Positions 52,277-63,831 of a stretch of 64,000 nucleotides of DNA are shown here, one piece after another. Each line of letters begins with the position of its first letter. Positions within the stretch are counted from its first letter, which is position 1. The DNA lies in contig NC_079879.1 in assembly GCF_029227915.1 (NCBI RefSeq), positions 22,336,501 through 22,400,500 of the forward strand. Direction: 5' to 3'. This stretch comes from Hydractinia symbiolongicarpus. Lineage: Eukaryota > Cnidaria > Hydrozoa > Anthoathecata > Hydractiniidae. The translations under genes and the position numbers were made by a program. The notes under the pieces are model-generated. The model did no database searches and was not told the origin of the DNA. It was given only the letters and a program-made list of their open reading frames with translations.

Positions 52277-54520
52277 TTGAATGAAGAAATCTACATTAAA
52301 AAGTCAACGATACGGACGCTCGAAAATCAGTTTAATGTCCATCGAAACTCGCTCAGAGCATCTTTATCATATTTGGATTTCACTCACATTACCTGCCTTT
52401 TCCTCGCTCGAAATGACAGAATCCTTGCTGCTAACGACGAAACCCAAAAGAAAAAACTGTTCAACCTTGGTTTGCAGTCTGTGCCAACAAAACATGATCC
52501 AGATCGCGTAATCCACAACTTTTCGTCACACATTCTGTCCGAAGCTGATAAATCGTTGCTGGCCAGAGGTCTGAATTATGCAATACCACCTTCAAAAGTC
52601 GAGTATGCTGATTATATGGTTTCCTTCGAAAAGCTCTATCGTAATGTTAAAAGTATGGAAATGTCGTCCGAAACAAGAGATCTTTAAAAATCGCGGATGA
52701 AAGATTGTGCTATTTCATCTTTTGAAAGTTACAATTCCTCGAAGAAACCCAAAAACCTGAGCGATGAAGAACTTGAAGCTCTGTTTTCGTTGGCAAATAA
52801 TTTGGACTTAGTTATTCAAAAATCTGACAAAGGAAATTCAGTTGTTCTTGTCGATAAAGATATATACGTAAACAAGATTAGTGATATTTTGAATGACACA
52901 GCGAAGTTTGCAAAAGTTAAATGTGATAAAGAGAAGGAGCTGAATTTTATCATCAATCAAGAGAAAAAAGTTACAGCAGTTTTGAAAACTTTGCTTGACA
53001 ACGGTTCCTTGGAAAGAAGATTACATGAAAAACTTAAACCAACTGGGTCAAAGCTAGGAATATTATATGGTTTATGTAAAATTCACAAATCTATTGTTAA
53101 CGGAAGTCCACCTTTTAGGCCCATTTTATCGGCTATCGATACACCCACCTACAATTTGGCTAAGTTTCTTAATCCACTTTTGGCACCCTTAACAGTTAAT
53201 GAGTATACTGTTTTCAGCTCTTTTTCCTTTGCTGAAGAAATTAGTAAACAGGACAGTAGTTTGTTTATGGCTAGCCTAGATGTTGATTCTTTATTTACAA
53301 ATATTCCTTTGCAAGAAACTATAGATATTTGTACTGATTCTTTATTTTCAGAGACTGACCGAGTCAGTAATTTTTGCAAAAGTGATTTTCGTAAACTCCT
53401 CTCTCTGGCCACAGAAAATTCTTATTTCACGTTTGACGGTCAACTATTCAAGCAAGTCGATGGGGTAGCTATGGGATCACCTCTTGGCCCCAGCCTTGCT
53501 AATGCTTTTCTTTCGCACCACGAAAAGACTTGGTTGGATAATTGTCCATCATCCTTTAAGCCAGTGTATTATAGAAGATATGTTGATGATGTTTTTGTGT
53601 TGTTCTCATCTCCTAGCCATTTGCCTCTATTTAAGGACTATCTTAATAGGCAACACATCAACATATCTTTCACGTCTGAGTGCGAGGCCGATAAAACTCT
53701 TCCGTTTCTTGACGTATCTGTTTCTCGCAATGAATCGAAGTTTGTTACATCTATCTATAGGAAGCCTACATTTAGTGGTGTTTACACGAATTACAACAGC
53801 TTTTTGCCGAAAGAATATAAAACGGGTTTGATAATGACATTGATTTTTCGGATATTTAAGATTGTTTCTGATTTTTCTAGGTTTCACTTAGAAATGCAAG
53901 ATCTTAGAAACATTCTGTTAAGAAATGGCTACCCGTCAAGTTTGATTGATCAATGCATTAAGTCTTTTCTCGACAGAATGTTTCAAGATAAGAAAGTTTT
54001 CAGTACCGTGCCTAAGTTAGAAGTTCTTATTATTTTGCCATATTTGGGTAATATATCGTTGAAACTGCGAACTCACTTAGTTAAAACATTTGATAGGCAT
54101 CTTCCGTGCTGTAAGCTTAGGGTTATTTTCAAATCGGGTTGTAGAATTGGCAATTTTTTCCGGTTTAAGGACCGTGTTTCAAAGGCTCTGCGTTCAAAAG
54201 TCGTATATAAATATCAGTGTGATGGCTGCAATGCCATCTATTATGGAAAAACTATGCGACATTTGAAAGTTAGAGCCTGCGAACACATGGCCGTTTCTGC
54301 CTTGACTGGAAAATCCGTCAAATCTATTAACCCTAGTGCGGTTTTGGAGCATGTTGTTTTCTGTAAAAATAGACCATCTTTAGATAATTTTTCTATTATC
54401 TCCTCCGCATCTAATAATTTTGATTTGGAATTGAAGGAAAGCTTGTTAATCCGTAGGGATAAGCCAATTCTTAATAGAAATATTGCATCAATGCCATTAT
54501 TTCTATTTTCAGATAATTGA
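52277..54520 (+). pseudogene. Penelope-like RT/GIY-YIG ORF, right arm
   Basis: 52277-52687 encodes about 136 aa (..RNDRILAANDETQKKK.., VPTKHDPDRVIHNFSS). After a single in-frame TAA the frame continues at 52697-54520 for 607 aa, with all the RT motifs of the left arm and an intact SLFTNIP. It has the YVDD catalytic box and the IYYGKT GIY-YIG signature. Readthrough or the stop as a defect are both possible. No complete N-terminus or start upstream of the spacer, so probably 5'-truncated. Confidence 0.85.
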
Positions 54521-54608
54521 CTTGCCCCTACGGAATATTTGATCGTACGATGATATATCGTACGATATTTTGTATATAGTGTTGAATTTGTCAATTGTAA
54601 ATAGCTAT

Positions 54609-54642
54609 ACTTGAAAATGGCCGTCGTACGGCCGAAACGTCG
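54609..54642 (+). ncRNA. Hammerhead-like motif in the Penelope tail
   Basis: ACTTGAAAATGGCCGTCGTA followed by CGGCCGAAACGTCG: a GGCCG/CGGCC stem directly followed by GAAAC and GTC. This is the stem II, box 2 and cleavage-site arrangement of hammerhead ribozymes known from Penelope-like elements. Box 1 is not the canonical CTGATGA, so activity is doubtful. The inverted copy lies at about 49966-49999. Confidence 0.4.
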
Positions 54643-54707
54643 TTAAAGAGTTGTGTTCGTTTTTAGTTCCAAAAGTCGGAACATACACACCAATTTAATC
54701 AGGCCAA

Positions 54708-56849
54708 TGTTCATTATCCGGGCAGAACAGTCCCGCGTCCCCTCCTCCTTCGTGTTTTTAGTTTACCAAACGTCATAGGCGCGGTAGAGTCCTGCGTGAG
54801 ATTTTTTAGTCGTGTAATAAGCTTTTATTTTTGCAGGTGTAACTGCACTTTTTTCTGACAACATTTAATTTTTTCTAAGAAATTGTAGCTTGATAAATTT
54901 TTTCACTCTACTGTGGCAAAAAACTAAGTACTACAAAGCAACCCAATGGAAGCTACCATTTAGATTTAACAAACATACCCAAATGACGTCTCATTTTGTA
55001 AACGCTCTGATTATACTAGCACTTTTTTAATCTCCTGAACCAATCGTTGACCAATAAGTTGATGAATGACTGCGGTCTATAAAAGAAGCTCCGTTTTTGA
55101 TAAAATCTTAAGCGTGAATTTCAATCCTTACATCATTTTAAATTTTGTCCAAATTAAATCGAGAACACGCACAATACTTGGCTCGCCTAATTCGTGTTAT
55201 ATATTTATTGATTTTTTGAGCATCAAAGTTCGAAAAGGTAAGAGAAATGGCTTTCTTCAAAAATAACCACGAGTTATGTTTTATTTTTACCAGCTACCGC
55301 CCAGTGCTTCTTTGAACGCCTCCATAATATCAAAAAGTGAAATAAGAGCCCGGAGGTCGAGGTTGGCTTGTGCATGAAAGTTTAAAACCTACGATCGCCG
55401 GAAACCTAGTTACAGACCTTGTGTACACGCAAAATGGTCGACCCGTATTGACCATGGAGTAGCTAGCCTCACAAATGCATTCCTCGTACCAATTTATTTT
55501 TAGTGCGACCTAGAGCCATTATCGGCAACCTTTTTTTCCAACCCAAGTTGATTGGGCATTCTGTATAGCTAGCGACTGTGGGCACTTTGTGGGCACCTTT
55601 TATTCCTGACCCCAGTAGTTGACACTTAGGTTTCAACTGGGGTCAGCAAAAGAGTAGGTACCTACTGTTCTAGTCACAATGGGGCAACCTTTATTGCTGA
55701 CCCAAGTTAATCTAACACTAGTCAGTGTGGGACAGCTATTTTAATTTATATTAAAACATGTAGTGAAAGCTGGTGTTGGATAATCTGTGACAGTAAACTT
55801 CTTTCTATGCTAACCAGCTAGCTATACGCATACCGTATACCGTCCTAAGCATGTGAATATCTAAAGAAAAAGCTTTAGCGGCGATCTGACAACTCTTTTC
55901 GCAACATATAACTTCATGGTTGTGACTATAAGCCTTTCTAAAAACAACTTACAAAAATGTTGGCGAACAAGGCTGGCTTTTGCGTAGGGCCAAGCAAAAA
56001 GAATAAATTAATTCTATGATGTTTTTTTTTTCAATGTGAGATCCACTAGAATTATTTCTAATGAATAAAATGATTCCAATACTTGGCAACTTGTCTCAGA
56101 ATGAGCTATAGCAACTACTTTTTTCTGATGCTCAAAAAATCGACGTGACATTAGGAAAACTTGGTGACGCAAATTACCAAACCAGATTTATGAAGGAAAG
56201 CACGAGTGGTAAATAAAATTTTTTCTCAAAAATATTCTCTAACTTGTCTAGTTTCATAATAATAATAATAGGTTTTTTGGTATTTAATGAATGATTACAA
56301 AGAATAATAGATTAAAATATCATACCCCCACTGCGCAAAAATTTTCTCATGTGTTATCTACCTCAGCGATGTTTGGGCCATCTGTCACATAAAGTGCACA
56401 AGTTTTGGTGCTGGTGAAAATGGTAATATGGTACATCATGGATGTAAGGCCCAGGATATCATCAGGCTATAGCCAGCCCTTGTCAGTCGGATGAGAAAGT
56501 TACCGAGAAAGGTGAAATGACAGAATAAGACATTTGGTCATAATTTGGTCAGTATACGCTAGCTGCTACATGACAAATATATAATTTTTATTTTGTACAA
56601 AACAGAAAATATAAGATGTTTTTCAGTTTTTAAGGACATATAGCTAATACATTTTGACGTTTGAAGTTATTGTCTTATAAAAGTGTTGAATTTATAGTGC
56701 CTGAGGACTGAGCTCTAGCTACCTATTTGTGGATATACCTAATGTGTGAGTGAAGATTGAGTTAAAAACATTAAATTGAAGTGATTTTGTACTAAATTAA
56801 ATTTAGGTTTTTAAAAACAGAATGTGATAGTTCAGCAACAAAATCGTCA
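54708..56849. other. Intergenic region upstream of the DUF4464 gene
   Basis: No gene recognised. A hairpin around 55609-55650 (TGACCCCAGT..ACTGGGGTCA) stands out. 55316-55365 carries a fragment (AGAGCCCGGAGGTCGAGGTTGG) resembling one end of the common MITE family. 5' non-coding exons of the downstream gene may lie here. Confidence 0.5.
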
Positions 56850-59800
56850 ATGATGGTTTGGAATCAATTTATAGAAACTGACGAAACTGAGCTTGTGAGA
56901 TTGAGGGAATATACTGCAGTGGAACTAGAAGTGTATGTTATGACTGTAATGTAATATGTATATACCTATTTTTTTGAATTAAGGTCTGCTTGTAGTAAGT
57001 CACTATTATTACCCATATTCTGTAAAAAAAAATTAGATGACATCAGCAAAGACACTTTAACTAAGGCTTATACCCTGTCAATTGTTTCTATAAAGGCAGT
57101 TGTAAAGTGTTTAAAGCTTTCATTTGAGTTATACAGGTTTTTTTGAAAGAATTGAACCCACAATCTTTTGGACATAAACACTTTACTGACTGAGTTGCCG
57201 ATCCTAAGCACAGTGCATTGACTTCACTAATTTTATTTGATATCAGTCTAATGCATGAATGTCAAGAAAGTGCCAATTAGTCAGCTAACAAATAAAATAT
57301 AAACCCAGTCTGCAGAAGTTTCACAAAGACAGATGCACATGAAATGATAAAAGATTAAATGATCAATCTATACTTTTCTGTTTCTTAAACATTGGCATTA
57401 AATCTGTTTGTCCTTTATAATTATTATTTATCTTTCTCACAAATTTATTTTTCTTTATTAACCATCAGCACAGCAGGCAAGCTATAAATTCATGCATTCT
57501 TGTTCTGATGCGCATTATTGCTAATATGATTACTCTTAATTTGTTGTCATTTTTTAGTTCCATTATCAAAGTTGGAAATAAGTAAAACTTTTTCACAGAA
57601 ATTTTTGTACAGGGGGTCGTGAAAAGCAAATTGGAGTTTAATTATGTTATAGATATGCCAAAATGTTGTGCGAAATAAAGCAATTGATACGAGAATGTCA
57701 CAAAGTTAAACTAAAAGAGTTTAACCAGCTGTGAAGTTCAGGTTAAAAACAGCGAAGAGATGGAAATCTTGAAATTTTCTGATAAAATAAAAAACAAGCT
57801 TTACTTCATTCCCTTATCATGTATATTTCCAGACATTTCAATCGTGTAGCCTTTGTGGAAGCATGGTAATAAATGTTTATTTTTTGTGTTCAGGAAACTT
57901 GCAATTCTGATGGATGAGACTGCTACTCATGAAACATCTCTCAAAATTGGAGCATTGATTGATTGTTATTTTAACATATACATGTAAATATTAATTTTTG
58001 TATGCAGCACATATATGTCTAGCATATAATTATACTTGTACGCTTAACTTTAATTTTTTATAGGTTTTCTAATGAGGAATTGTTATCGGATGAAGAATTA
58101 CTCGCTTTTCTAAAGGTTCAAACGACCCTTCTTAAAAATTGTGAAAATGATATGGATTTGGAGCAGAATCTTCATTGTTTTCGGGAAGTATTAAAGACAG
58201 ATGAAAACGACACGGGTTTGTTTGAGGCAAGAAATTTAAAGAAAATAATAGATTATATGTTATTAAGGTATGTACAAAATGTTATTGAGATTCTTGTTCT
58301 GTTATGCTTGTATTATTGACTTTTATTAGGAATTTTTGAATGTAGCTTTTACCTAGAATAACCCAACTTGATAAACCATGATAAAAGTGTGTAATGACAC
58401 TCAGTGGTTAAGATGATGCACATTGCCTTGAGATTATTTTTAAAACTCGGGAAATTTGGCTAAATCTTGAAAGTTCAGAAGAAGTGGTTGAAATTTGAAC
58501 AAGTTTTTAACGAAATCTCTATTTGTTTAAGTAAGGGTGTGTAAAAGGGAAGATTTTGTTTGCGGAAGAAAAGTTTGCAAAATAGCAACCTAGTTTTACC
58601 AATATTTTTTATAAATGCGGAATACGAGACAAATTCACAAATCTTTTCTTCTGCAATCTTGTGTTTCAGATTCAGTTCTTTACTTAAGATAGCTAGAATC
58701 GTTTATTGAAAGCTGAAAGAGAAAGCTTGTCGCAAATACCGGCATTTCCATTTTAGCTTTTTTCAACATTACCAACTTTACCGTATGATGCTCACACAAA
58801 ACCAAGAAGTGAAAGAAATAACTAAAGAGGTACAAAACAGTCTTTTTATGGGTATTTTGGAATATTTCCATTGTTTACAAAGGTCAGAGCAGTCTATATT
58901 ATAATCCCAGTATACTAATTTAAAAACCGGGGTTTTGTATTCAAAAACGTCATTTTAATCAGACATGTAATAATAATAATAACCCCCGTCCAAGCAAATT
59001 GCTTCACTTCAACAGGCGGCAATGATGTACGAAATGGTGATGTGGGAAATATAAACGATAAAATTCACTGTGAAATTTTCCACGGGCTATAACGACTAGT
59101 ACAAATATGTTTCTAGGTTTTAATAGATATCGTTCCAACCGTTCAACTTTTCCCTCCTCCATTGGAAGAATCGATTAGTAAAGAATGGTATGATTTGTAT
59201 GTTAATCCCGTCTGCGAAGAAGTGCCTGGATGCGTAAGTTACAATTTTTTTTCTTTTATTTTGACTATTCAAATTTTTTACTATTTATATTTCTAAAAAA
59301 ATTTTTGTTTTGTTTTTGATTTCATCTTTTGCGCACGCTCGAGTTCGTTTTAAATTTTATACCAGAGAACTCATTTAGTTTTGTGGAATATTTATTTTGG
59401 GATGTCAAGCTGGCTTCTATTTATTTTTCACACAGAATGAGGAGGATCACATGAACAGTGACGAAAATGTTGAACAAGCATCAAATGAAACAGAAATGGA
59501 ATCAACAGCTAACTTTGTTTTGTCTCACCTCGATAAAGACGAAATGAAAGAGCTTATAACGAAAGTTGCACAAGAGAAGCTGACAGCAGCGAAGGTAGGT
59601 GAAATGTAGCATTTATAGTCTTCATGAGTATTAATTTCACGACCTTGTCTTAGTTCTAAAAAGGAAGTTTAGACAAATATTTTGCACGTTATTATTTCCC
59701 GGGCAGTTAAAAGTGTACACGGCCTTAAGTCTCTAAAGACAAAACACCCGGATTTTTTTTTGTAACTTATTCCTCGCGAATAAATAAAGGTTTATCGTGG

Positions 59801-60094
59801 CGAGTAAATAGCAAAAAAAACTTTGCGGTTGTGCTGTTTAAGAAATAAAACGCTGGAACGCAAAAACACGTGTTCAGAAACACTTTCGTGAACTGGTCAA
59901 TCCTTTCAATTTTCAAAAGTGCAAAATTTCGTGGACTTTAAATTTAATTTCATATTTACGGGTGAATTTTTTAGTGATGTTCTTTTCCTATTTAAGTAGG
60001 TTATTCACATTCTGTTTAGTTGGAATTGGAAAAGAAGATCAGTGAGAAAGAAACGTTGCTGTTAAAATCACTCAACAAGCTGCAAATGAAATAG
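56850..60094 (+). CDS. CABCOCO1: DUF4464 ciliary protein, CABCOCO1-like, 7 exons
   Basis: Exons 56850-56932, 57894-57983, 58064-58267, 58757-58829, 59117-59233, 59436-59594 and 60020-60094 join in phase and give 266 aa. The first ATG pair (MMVWNQF) is taken as the start. The order of motifs follows ciliary-associated calcium-binding coiled-coil protein 1: LREYTAVELEVKLAILMDE.., ALIDCYFNIYMFSNEELLSDEE, a helical EQNLHCFREVLK, LFEARNLKKIIDYML, FFQHYQLYRMML and VQLFPPPLEESIS. A charged coiled-coil tail (ANFVLSHLDKDEMKELI.., LELEKKISEKE) ends the protein. The family acts in cilia/flagella. No canonical EF-hand is visible. The family assignment is from remembered sequence and is moderately sure; the gene structure itself is firmer. 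Confidence 0.75.
57130..57200 (-). repeat. tRNA-derived SINE fragment
   Basis: In intron 1 of the DUF4464 gene. On the minus strand GGATCGGCAACTCAGTCAGT is followed about 30 bases later by GATTGTGGGTTCAATTC, resembling Pol III A and B boxes with mismatches. No flanking duplications identified. Confidence 0.4.
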
Positions 60095-60239
60095 TTCAAC
60101 ATCCCGGTTAGTTTAATAGATCGGTTAAACCGTTTAATAACAATCTCACAAGGAGTGTATAATTTATTTTTCTTTATTTTGTAAAAAATAGTATAACTTA
60201 ATGATACTGTATAGAGAATGTATATATGGTAAAAATGAT
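60095..60239. other. 145-bp gap between convergent stop codons
   Basis: Separates the DUF4464 stop from the GT31 stop on the other strand, so both 3' UTRs must overlap or be very short. TTCTTTATTTT at 60171 reads as AATAAAG on the minus strand and could be the GT31 poly-A signal. No AATAAA is seen for the plus-strand gene here. Confidence 0.55.
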
Positions 60240-62089
60240 TTAAATCTTCTTTGCCATATCCTGAATTTTAGTAGTATTGTGCATTGTTCTCCACCTGTTT
60301 TCCTGAGCTTTTTGTTCCATTATTTTGTATCTGATATCAATACTTCGACCTATAAATAGCTCTCCTCCGTTGCTCCAAATTGGATTTTGTTTACATGGTT
60401 TTGGTTCCGTATAATAGTTCGGGTCAAACCATTTCCAGTTAAAGTTGTTCCTTTCATAAGGGCATACATCAATAATAGGCGGGACATCGTATGTATGTCC
60501 GTAGAAATGCTGCTCCCGTTCTTGTATCAACTGAAATACTCTCATATCAATTGGGTAGCTACCGTGTAAACTCAAGTAGGTGTGACATAGTTCTTTTCTT
60601 ATCTTGAATTCAGATATAGTTGCTGCAGGTGGATGGTGAAATATCCTGATGTCGCCATACCATAGGATATTTTTTTTCCTCATTAAATCGTATATCCACA
60701 TTGCTAATGCTTGATCTGCAAATCTACTACATTGCAAAGTTGATTTTGTTTTTAAAAAAGTTCGTACTAGATCTTCAGTTAACATCACCCAACCTTCGTC
60801 AATCCTAACCACTCCTTAAAAAGTCAAAATGTATTCATGTCAGAGAAGTGTTTTTTTAAAAGATAACTAAAGTATCTAGTATAAGTCAGTGTTAAATGTT
60901 ACTCCCTTTTTTAGCGTGTTAGTGTCTCAAACAATTCGCGGAAGATAAATAACAAAATTGCTGCTAGGATACGTTTTTCTATGAATCTTTAAGCAACTTG
61001 CCGGGCAGCCTCGATTCAAGGGCATGAAGCGTTTTTTTAATACAGGGATGAAACTTTCATCCACCTATCAAAAAACGATACAGGCTCTGGGATCGAGGTT
61101 GATTGTCGGGTAAAAATTTTAAATATTAAGTAGTTGAGACTGAGCCAAATCGTGAGCAAGTGACAAACTGACGTATTGGAAAACTAGTCGTTAGCAATAT
61201 ATTGCATTTGATCGGCGAAAATTATTTGTGCATTTCTAACACGAATCGACCCGTGTGACAGACAAACAAGAATTTTTAATATAGAGAAGGTAGAGGTGTA
61301 AATAAGTTTTTTTTCAATTTTAAAGCTAAAATTTTGCCTTGGAAACTGAAGCTGTAATGAAATGCGAATTTTGTACTGAGCTTCTGTCTTTGGAATACAA
61401 CTATAATAGTAGTAAAGGCTCACCTGGTGCGCAATGTAAGTGCCCCCAGTATAATCGCTCTCTTGGTCTAAACGGTAATTCGTACAACAATCGATCAAGA
61501 CATAAAAAATGATCATCGTCGATCCGCAAGAAGAAATCAAACTCGAAATTATCCTCTGCCCAGTCCATTACACTAGTAAACGAATTGCAAAATTCCTCCC
61601 CGATGGAGTGCTTAACAATACTAAGTCGTTATTGTTTTCTGCAGATTCTTGCCGCAGCTTGTCTATAGTAGCATTAGGTAAAGACTTTCCTTTAACGTTC
61701 AAAGTGTCTGTGAAAAATTTGCATACAACATTCTTTCTACGAGAACAATCTTTCATCCATGTGTGACGTATAGCTTTTCTTCTCTCAATGAAACTTCCAC
61801 CACTTATAACTGCTATAAATAGCACCGGCATATCCTCCTCAGTGGAATCTGAAATTTGATTCCCGCGTAAGAGATTTGTTCTTTTGTGTGTTATAAAGCC
61901 ATGCTGTTCATGATACAGACTTGAAATGTGAGGTTTTTGATTTGGATACCATTTTTGGGATTGACCGTGTATATCGGTTGAATATGATTTAATGATGTAT
62001 AGAGTTACAATAGCGGCTTGTAACGTCATCAGTATGCTTAAAATAATCGGTAAAATTGGTAACGTCATTGTGATTGTGAGATCTTGCAT
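60240..62089 (-). CDS. GT31 family beta-1,3-glycosyltransferase, 2 exons, frameshifted
   Basis: Golgi type II enzyme that adds Gal/GlcNAc/GalNAc in beta-1,3 linkage; the acceptor cannot be read from sequence. Exon 1 is 62089-61424 and exon 2 60814-60240 (GT-AG intron, phase 1). The start is the first in-frame ATG (MQDLTITM); a short cytosolic tail leads into a TM anchor (LPILPIILSILMTLQAAIV). GT31 motifs: VLFIAVISG, ERRKAIRHTWM, LLSTPSGRNFAIRLLV, LRIDDDHFLCLDRLLYELP (the DDD metal site at 61512-61520), LYWGHLHC and, in exon 2, RIDEGWVMLTEDLV. Between RLLV and MDWAEDNFEFDFF the frame must shift by one base at about 61569, where TAATGG gives a stop. Either a 1-nt sequence error or a disabling mutation. 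The tail has many Cys/Trp/Tyr residues. Confidence 0.85.
61009..61107. repeat. MITE, 'TCGTTCCCAGG' family (GT31 intron)
   Basis: GGCAGCCTCGATTCAAGGGC at the left is answered by CTCTGGGATCGAGGTTG at the right. An inner inverted pair surrounds GATGAAACTTTCATC. Fits between the two GT31 exons. Confidence 0.5.
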
Positions 62090-63083
62090 AAACTGTTTCG
62101 CCGTTCGTTCTGTTACGCGTTGGTTTGCGGTTTCCACTACGTTTTTTTCACGAAAATGTGACTTTTTGATCTTACGGTAAATATTTTTGTTTAAGGTGTG
62201 ATTTGCGCAGCAAGTTATGCCGAAGATGTCATTTTATTGTTTCTTTGTTTAAAGATCAAGTATTGACAACTACTTGTAAACTATAGCATGCAGCAAAGTA
62301 GAGTATTGTCAACCGTTATCCAGGTTGTCAATTTTTTGAAACTTTATAAAAATGAGTATATGAATGAGATTATAGTTAAAATAGTTAACCTTTTACGATA
62401 ATGCTTTTACCTAGCTTTTGCCTAGCAGGATAGATACATACAATAGATTATCTGAAATAGGTATCTTTTTGAAGTTTTCTGAATAGCTTGGCACCTGAGA
62501 AAAGCAAAATGAATTTGTACAAATTATGTTCACTCGATCTCTTCAAGTTCAGATATACCTTTCGCAGTTCTTACCCAGATAACCTCATTTCTAGGTCTTT
62601 TTTTATCAAAAATGTGCACTACCGCTCTAGAGACAACGTGGTTAATTTAAAGAATTTCAAGTTTTGTAAAAAGCAAGAGGATTCACATTTAAAGAAATTT
62701 TTTTTTCATTCTTATGAGTCACTGTAACGCAATGAGATTTCAATACTTTCTGCATTACAATAAATGTTGTCAATTTCTTAGCCAAAATGGCAGCGGCGAG
62801 TAGCGACGGATTAATTCTCGTGGATTTCTAAAGTCTTGTGCTAATAAGTAAAAATAACCCAAGCTAATGATAATGAGATTTTTTAGAGAAAACTGGGCTC
62901 GAGGTTGTAAAAAATGCCTCGATGGCAGAACAAAAAACTTGAATGAGGTTGATATGCACGGTTATTTTTTTTGTTTCCGCTTGAGTAAGTAAGTATGCAG
63001 CACGACAATTTTTAAATTCCTCTCATCCTCGGAATGATTTAAATCTCCATGCTTTCTCGATTGGAACCTATTTTATTAGAATA

Positions 63084-63158
63084 ATGGTAAATTGTGCGTC
63101 TTGTCAGAGATCGTTCAAGGTAAGGGTTGGAAAGACGAAATCAACGCGTTGCGAAAAG
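63084..63158 (+). CDS. Candidate first exon with zinc-ribbon-like cysteines
   Basis: The ATG at 63084 opens MVNCASCQRSFKVRVGKTKS.. with C-x2-C and a further Cys (RCEK). Two possible donors follow: AAG|GTAAGG after codon 12 and AA|GTACGT at 63158. A C-x2-C...RC pattern suits a zinc ribbon, but no following exon was confirmed before the window ends. Tentative. Confidence 0.25.
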
Positions 63159-63609
63159 TACGTATACATTCTTAATTTTCTATACTATTTATCTGCAAAG
63201 AATAAAATAATAAATTACACGATCATTTTTATACACATACATCAAAAAGGGCTTTTTCTCCAAATATATTTTAGTTTTTCTCATGTTATTTATGCGATGT
63301 TCTTGATTCTTGACAGGATTGTGGACTAAATTAGTAAAAAAAATAATTTTCAAAACAGTAATGTCAACGATGTAATTCGGATAAAAATGACACCCTAGTT
63401 TCCAGTGATTCTTGGGTTTTTGACATTAGGTCTACGGCGACGAAACCTTCAAGTAAGGCTATACTGTCTCTGGCATCAAGTTAAAAATCCTGGGAACGAG
63501 AACGCTCGTATCATTAAACTTGATGCACAGAAAAAATACTAGATTAGAAATTTTCCGAAGTAAAAACCATAATGTAATGACGACATTGAGATCATAAGTG
63601 ACGTCACTT

Positions 63610-63831
63610 TCAAGAGATCGATATTCCTTTGAAATCTGGTCTCTGTTTTATTCGTACTCGTATACTCGTATATCGTCTTGGTTGCCCATTAGGGACCACA
63701 TGGTAACCAATACCAGTGTTAAATGACCATCGTTTTTGAAATTTAAAAGGGTAATTTTTGTTTCCAATTTCTTTTACACCAGAATCCCGAATCAAAGTTA
63801 ACAAGAAAAACCATCTGGTTTGATCACACAT
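63610..63831 (-). CDS. Candidate terminal exon of a gene extending beyond the window
   Basis: The minus-strand frame encodes RWFFLLTLIRDSGVKEIGNK.., WSFNTGIGYHVVPNGQ and ..SIRVRIKQRPDFKGISIS, then a stop. Amino-acid composition and lack of low complexity look coding. The upstream part would lie to the right of 63831. I do not recognise the family. Confidence 0.3.
   Translation of the reverse strand: MCDQTRWFFLLTLIRDSGVKEIGNKNYPFKFQKRWSFNTGIGYHVVPNGQPRRYTSIRVRIKQRPDFKGISIS

Larger units (their letters stand above)
49958..54694. mobile_element. Inverted dimer of a Penelope-like retroelement
   Basis: Two arms, 49958-52231 (minus) and 52377-54650 (plus), are reverse complements of exactly equal length (2274 bp) around a 145-bp spacer. 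The right arm has an extra 44-bp tail (54651-54694). The 13-bp TTAATCAGGCCAA lies at 49945-49957 and 54695-54707, so the dimer appears to have integrated as one unit. Head-to-head partial copies are a known habit of Penelope-like elements. Arms this similar mean either a very recent event or an assembly artefact. Confidence 0.85.
49185..54735. repeat. 63-bp-unit repeat, copy 2, split by the Penelope dimer
   Basis: The same order as copy 1 runs from 49200 (TTCTGCCCAGATTGCG..) through three or four 63-base units at 49675-49900. It is interrupted at 49957 and resumes at 54708 (TGTTCATTATCCGGGCAGAA). CAGTCCCGCGTCCC occurs just outside both ends (about 49171 and 54730), a plausible 14-bp target duplication. 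It therefore inserted before the Penelope element. Confidence 0.6.

Noticed and set aside
50721-53887. Mirror-image medium ORFs (about 86-117 codons) on both Penelope arms
   Set aside because: Antisense or alternative-frame shadows of the 607-aa reverse transcriptase; they occur symmetrically only because the arms are inverted copies.
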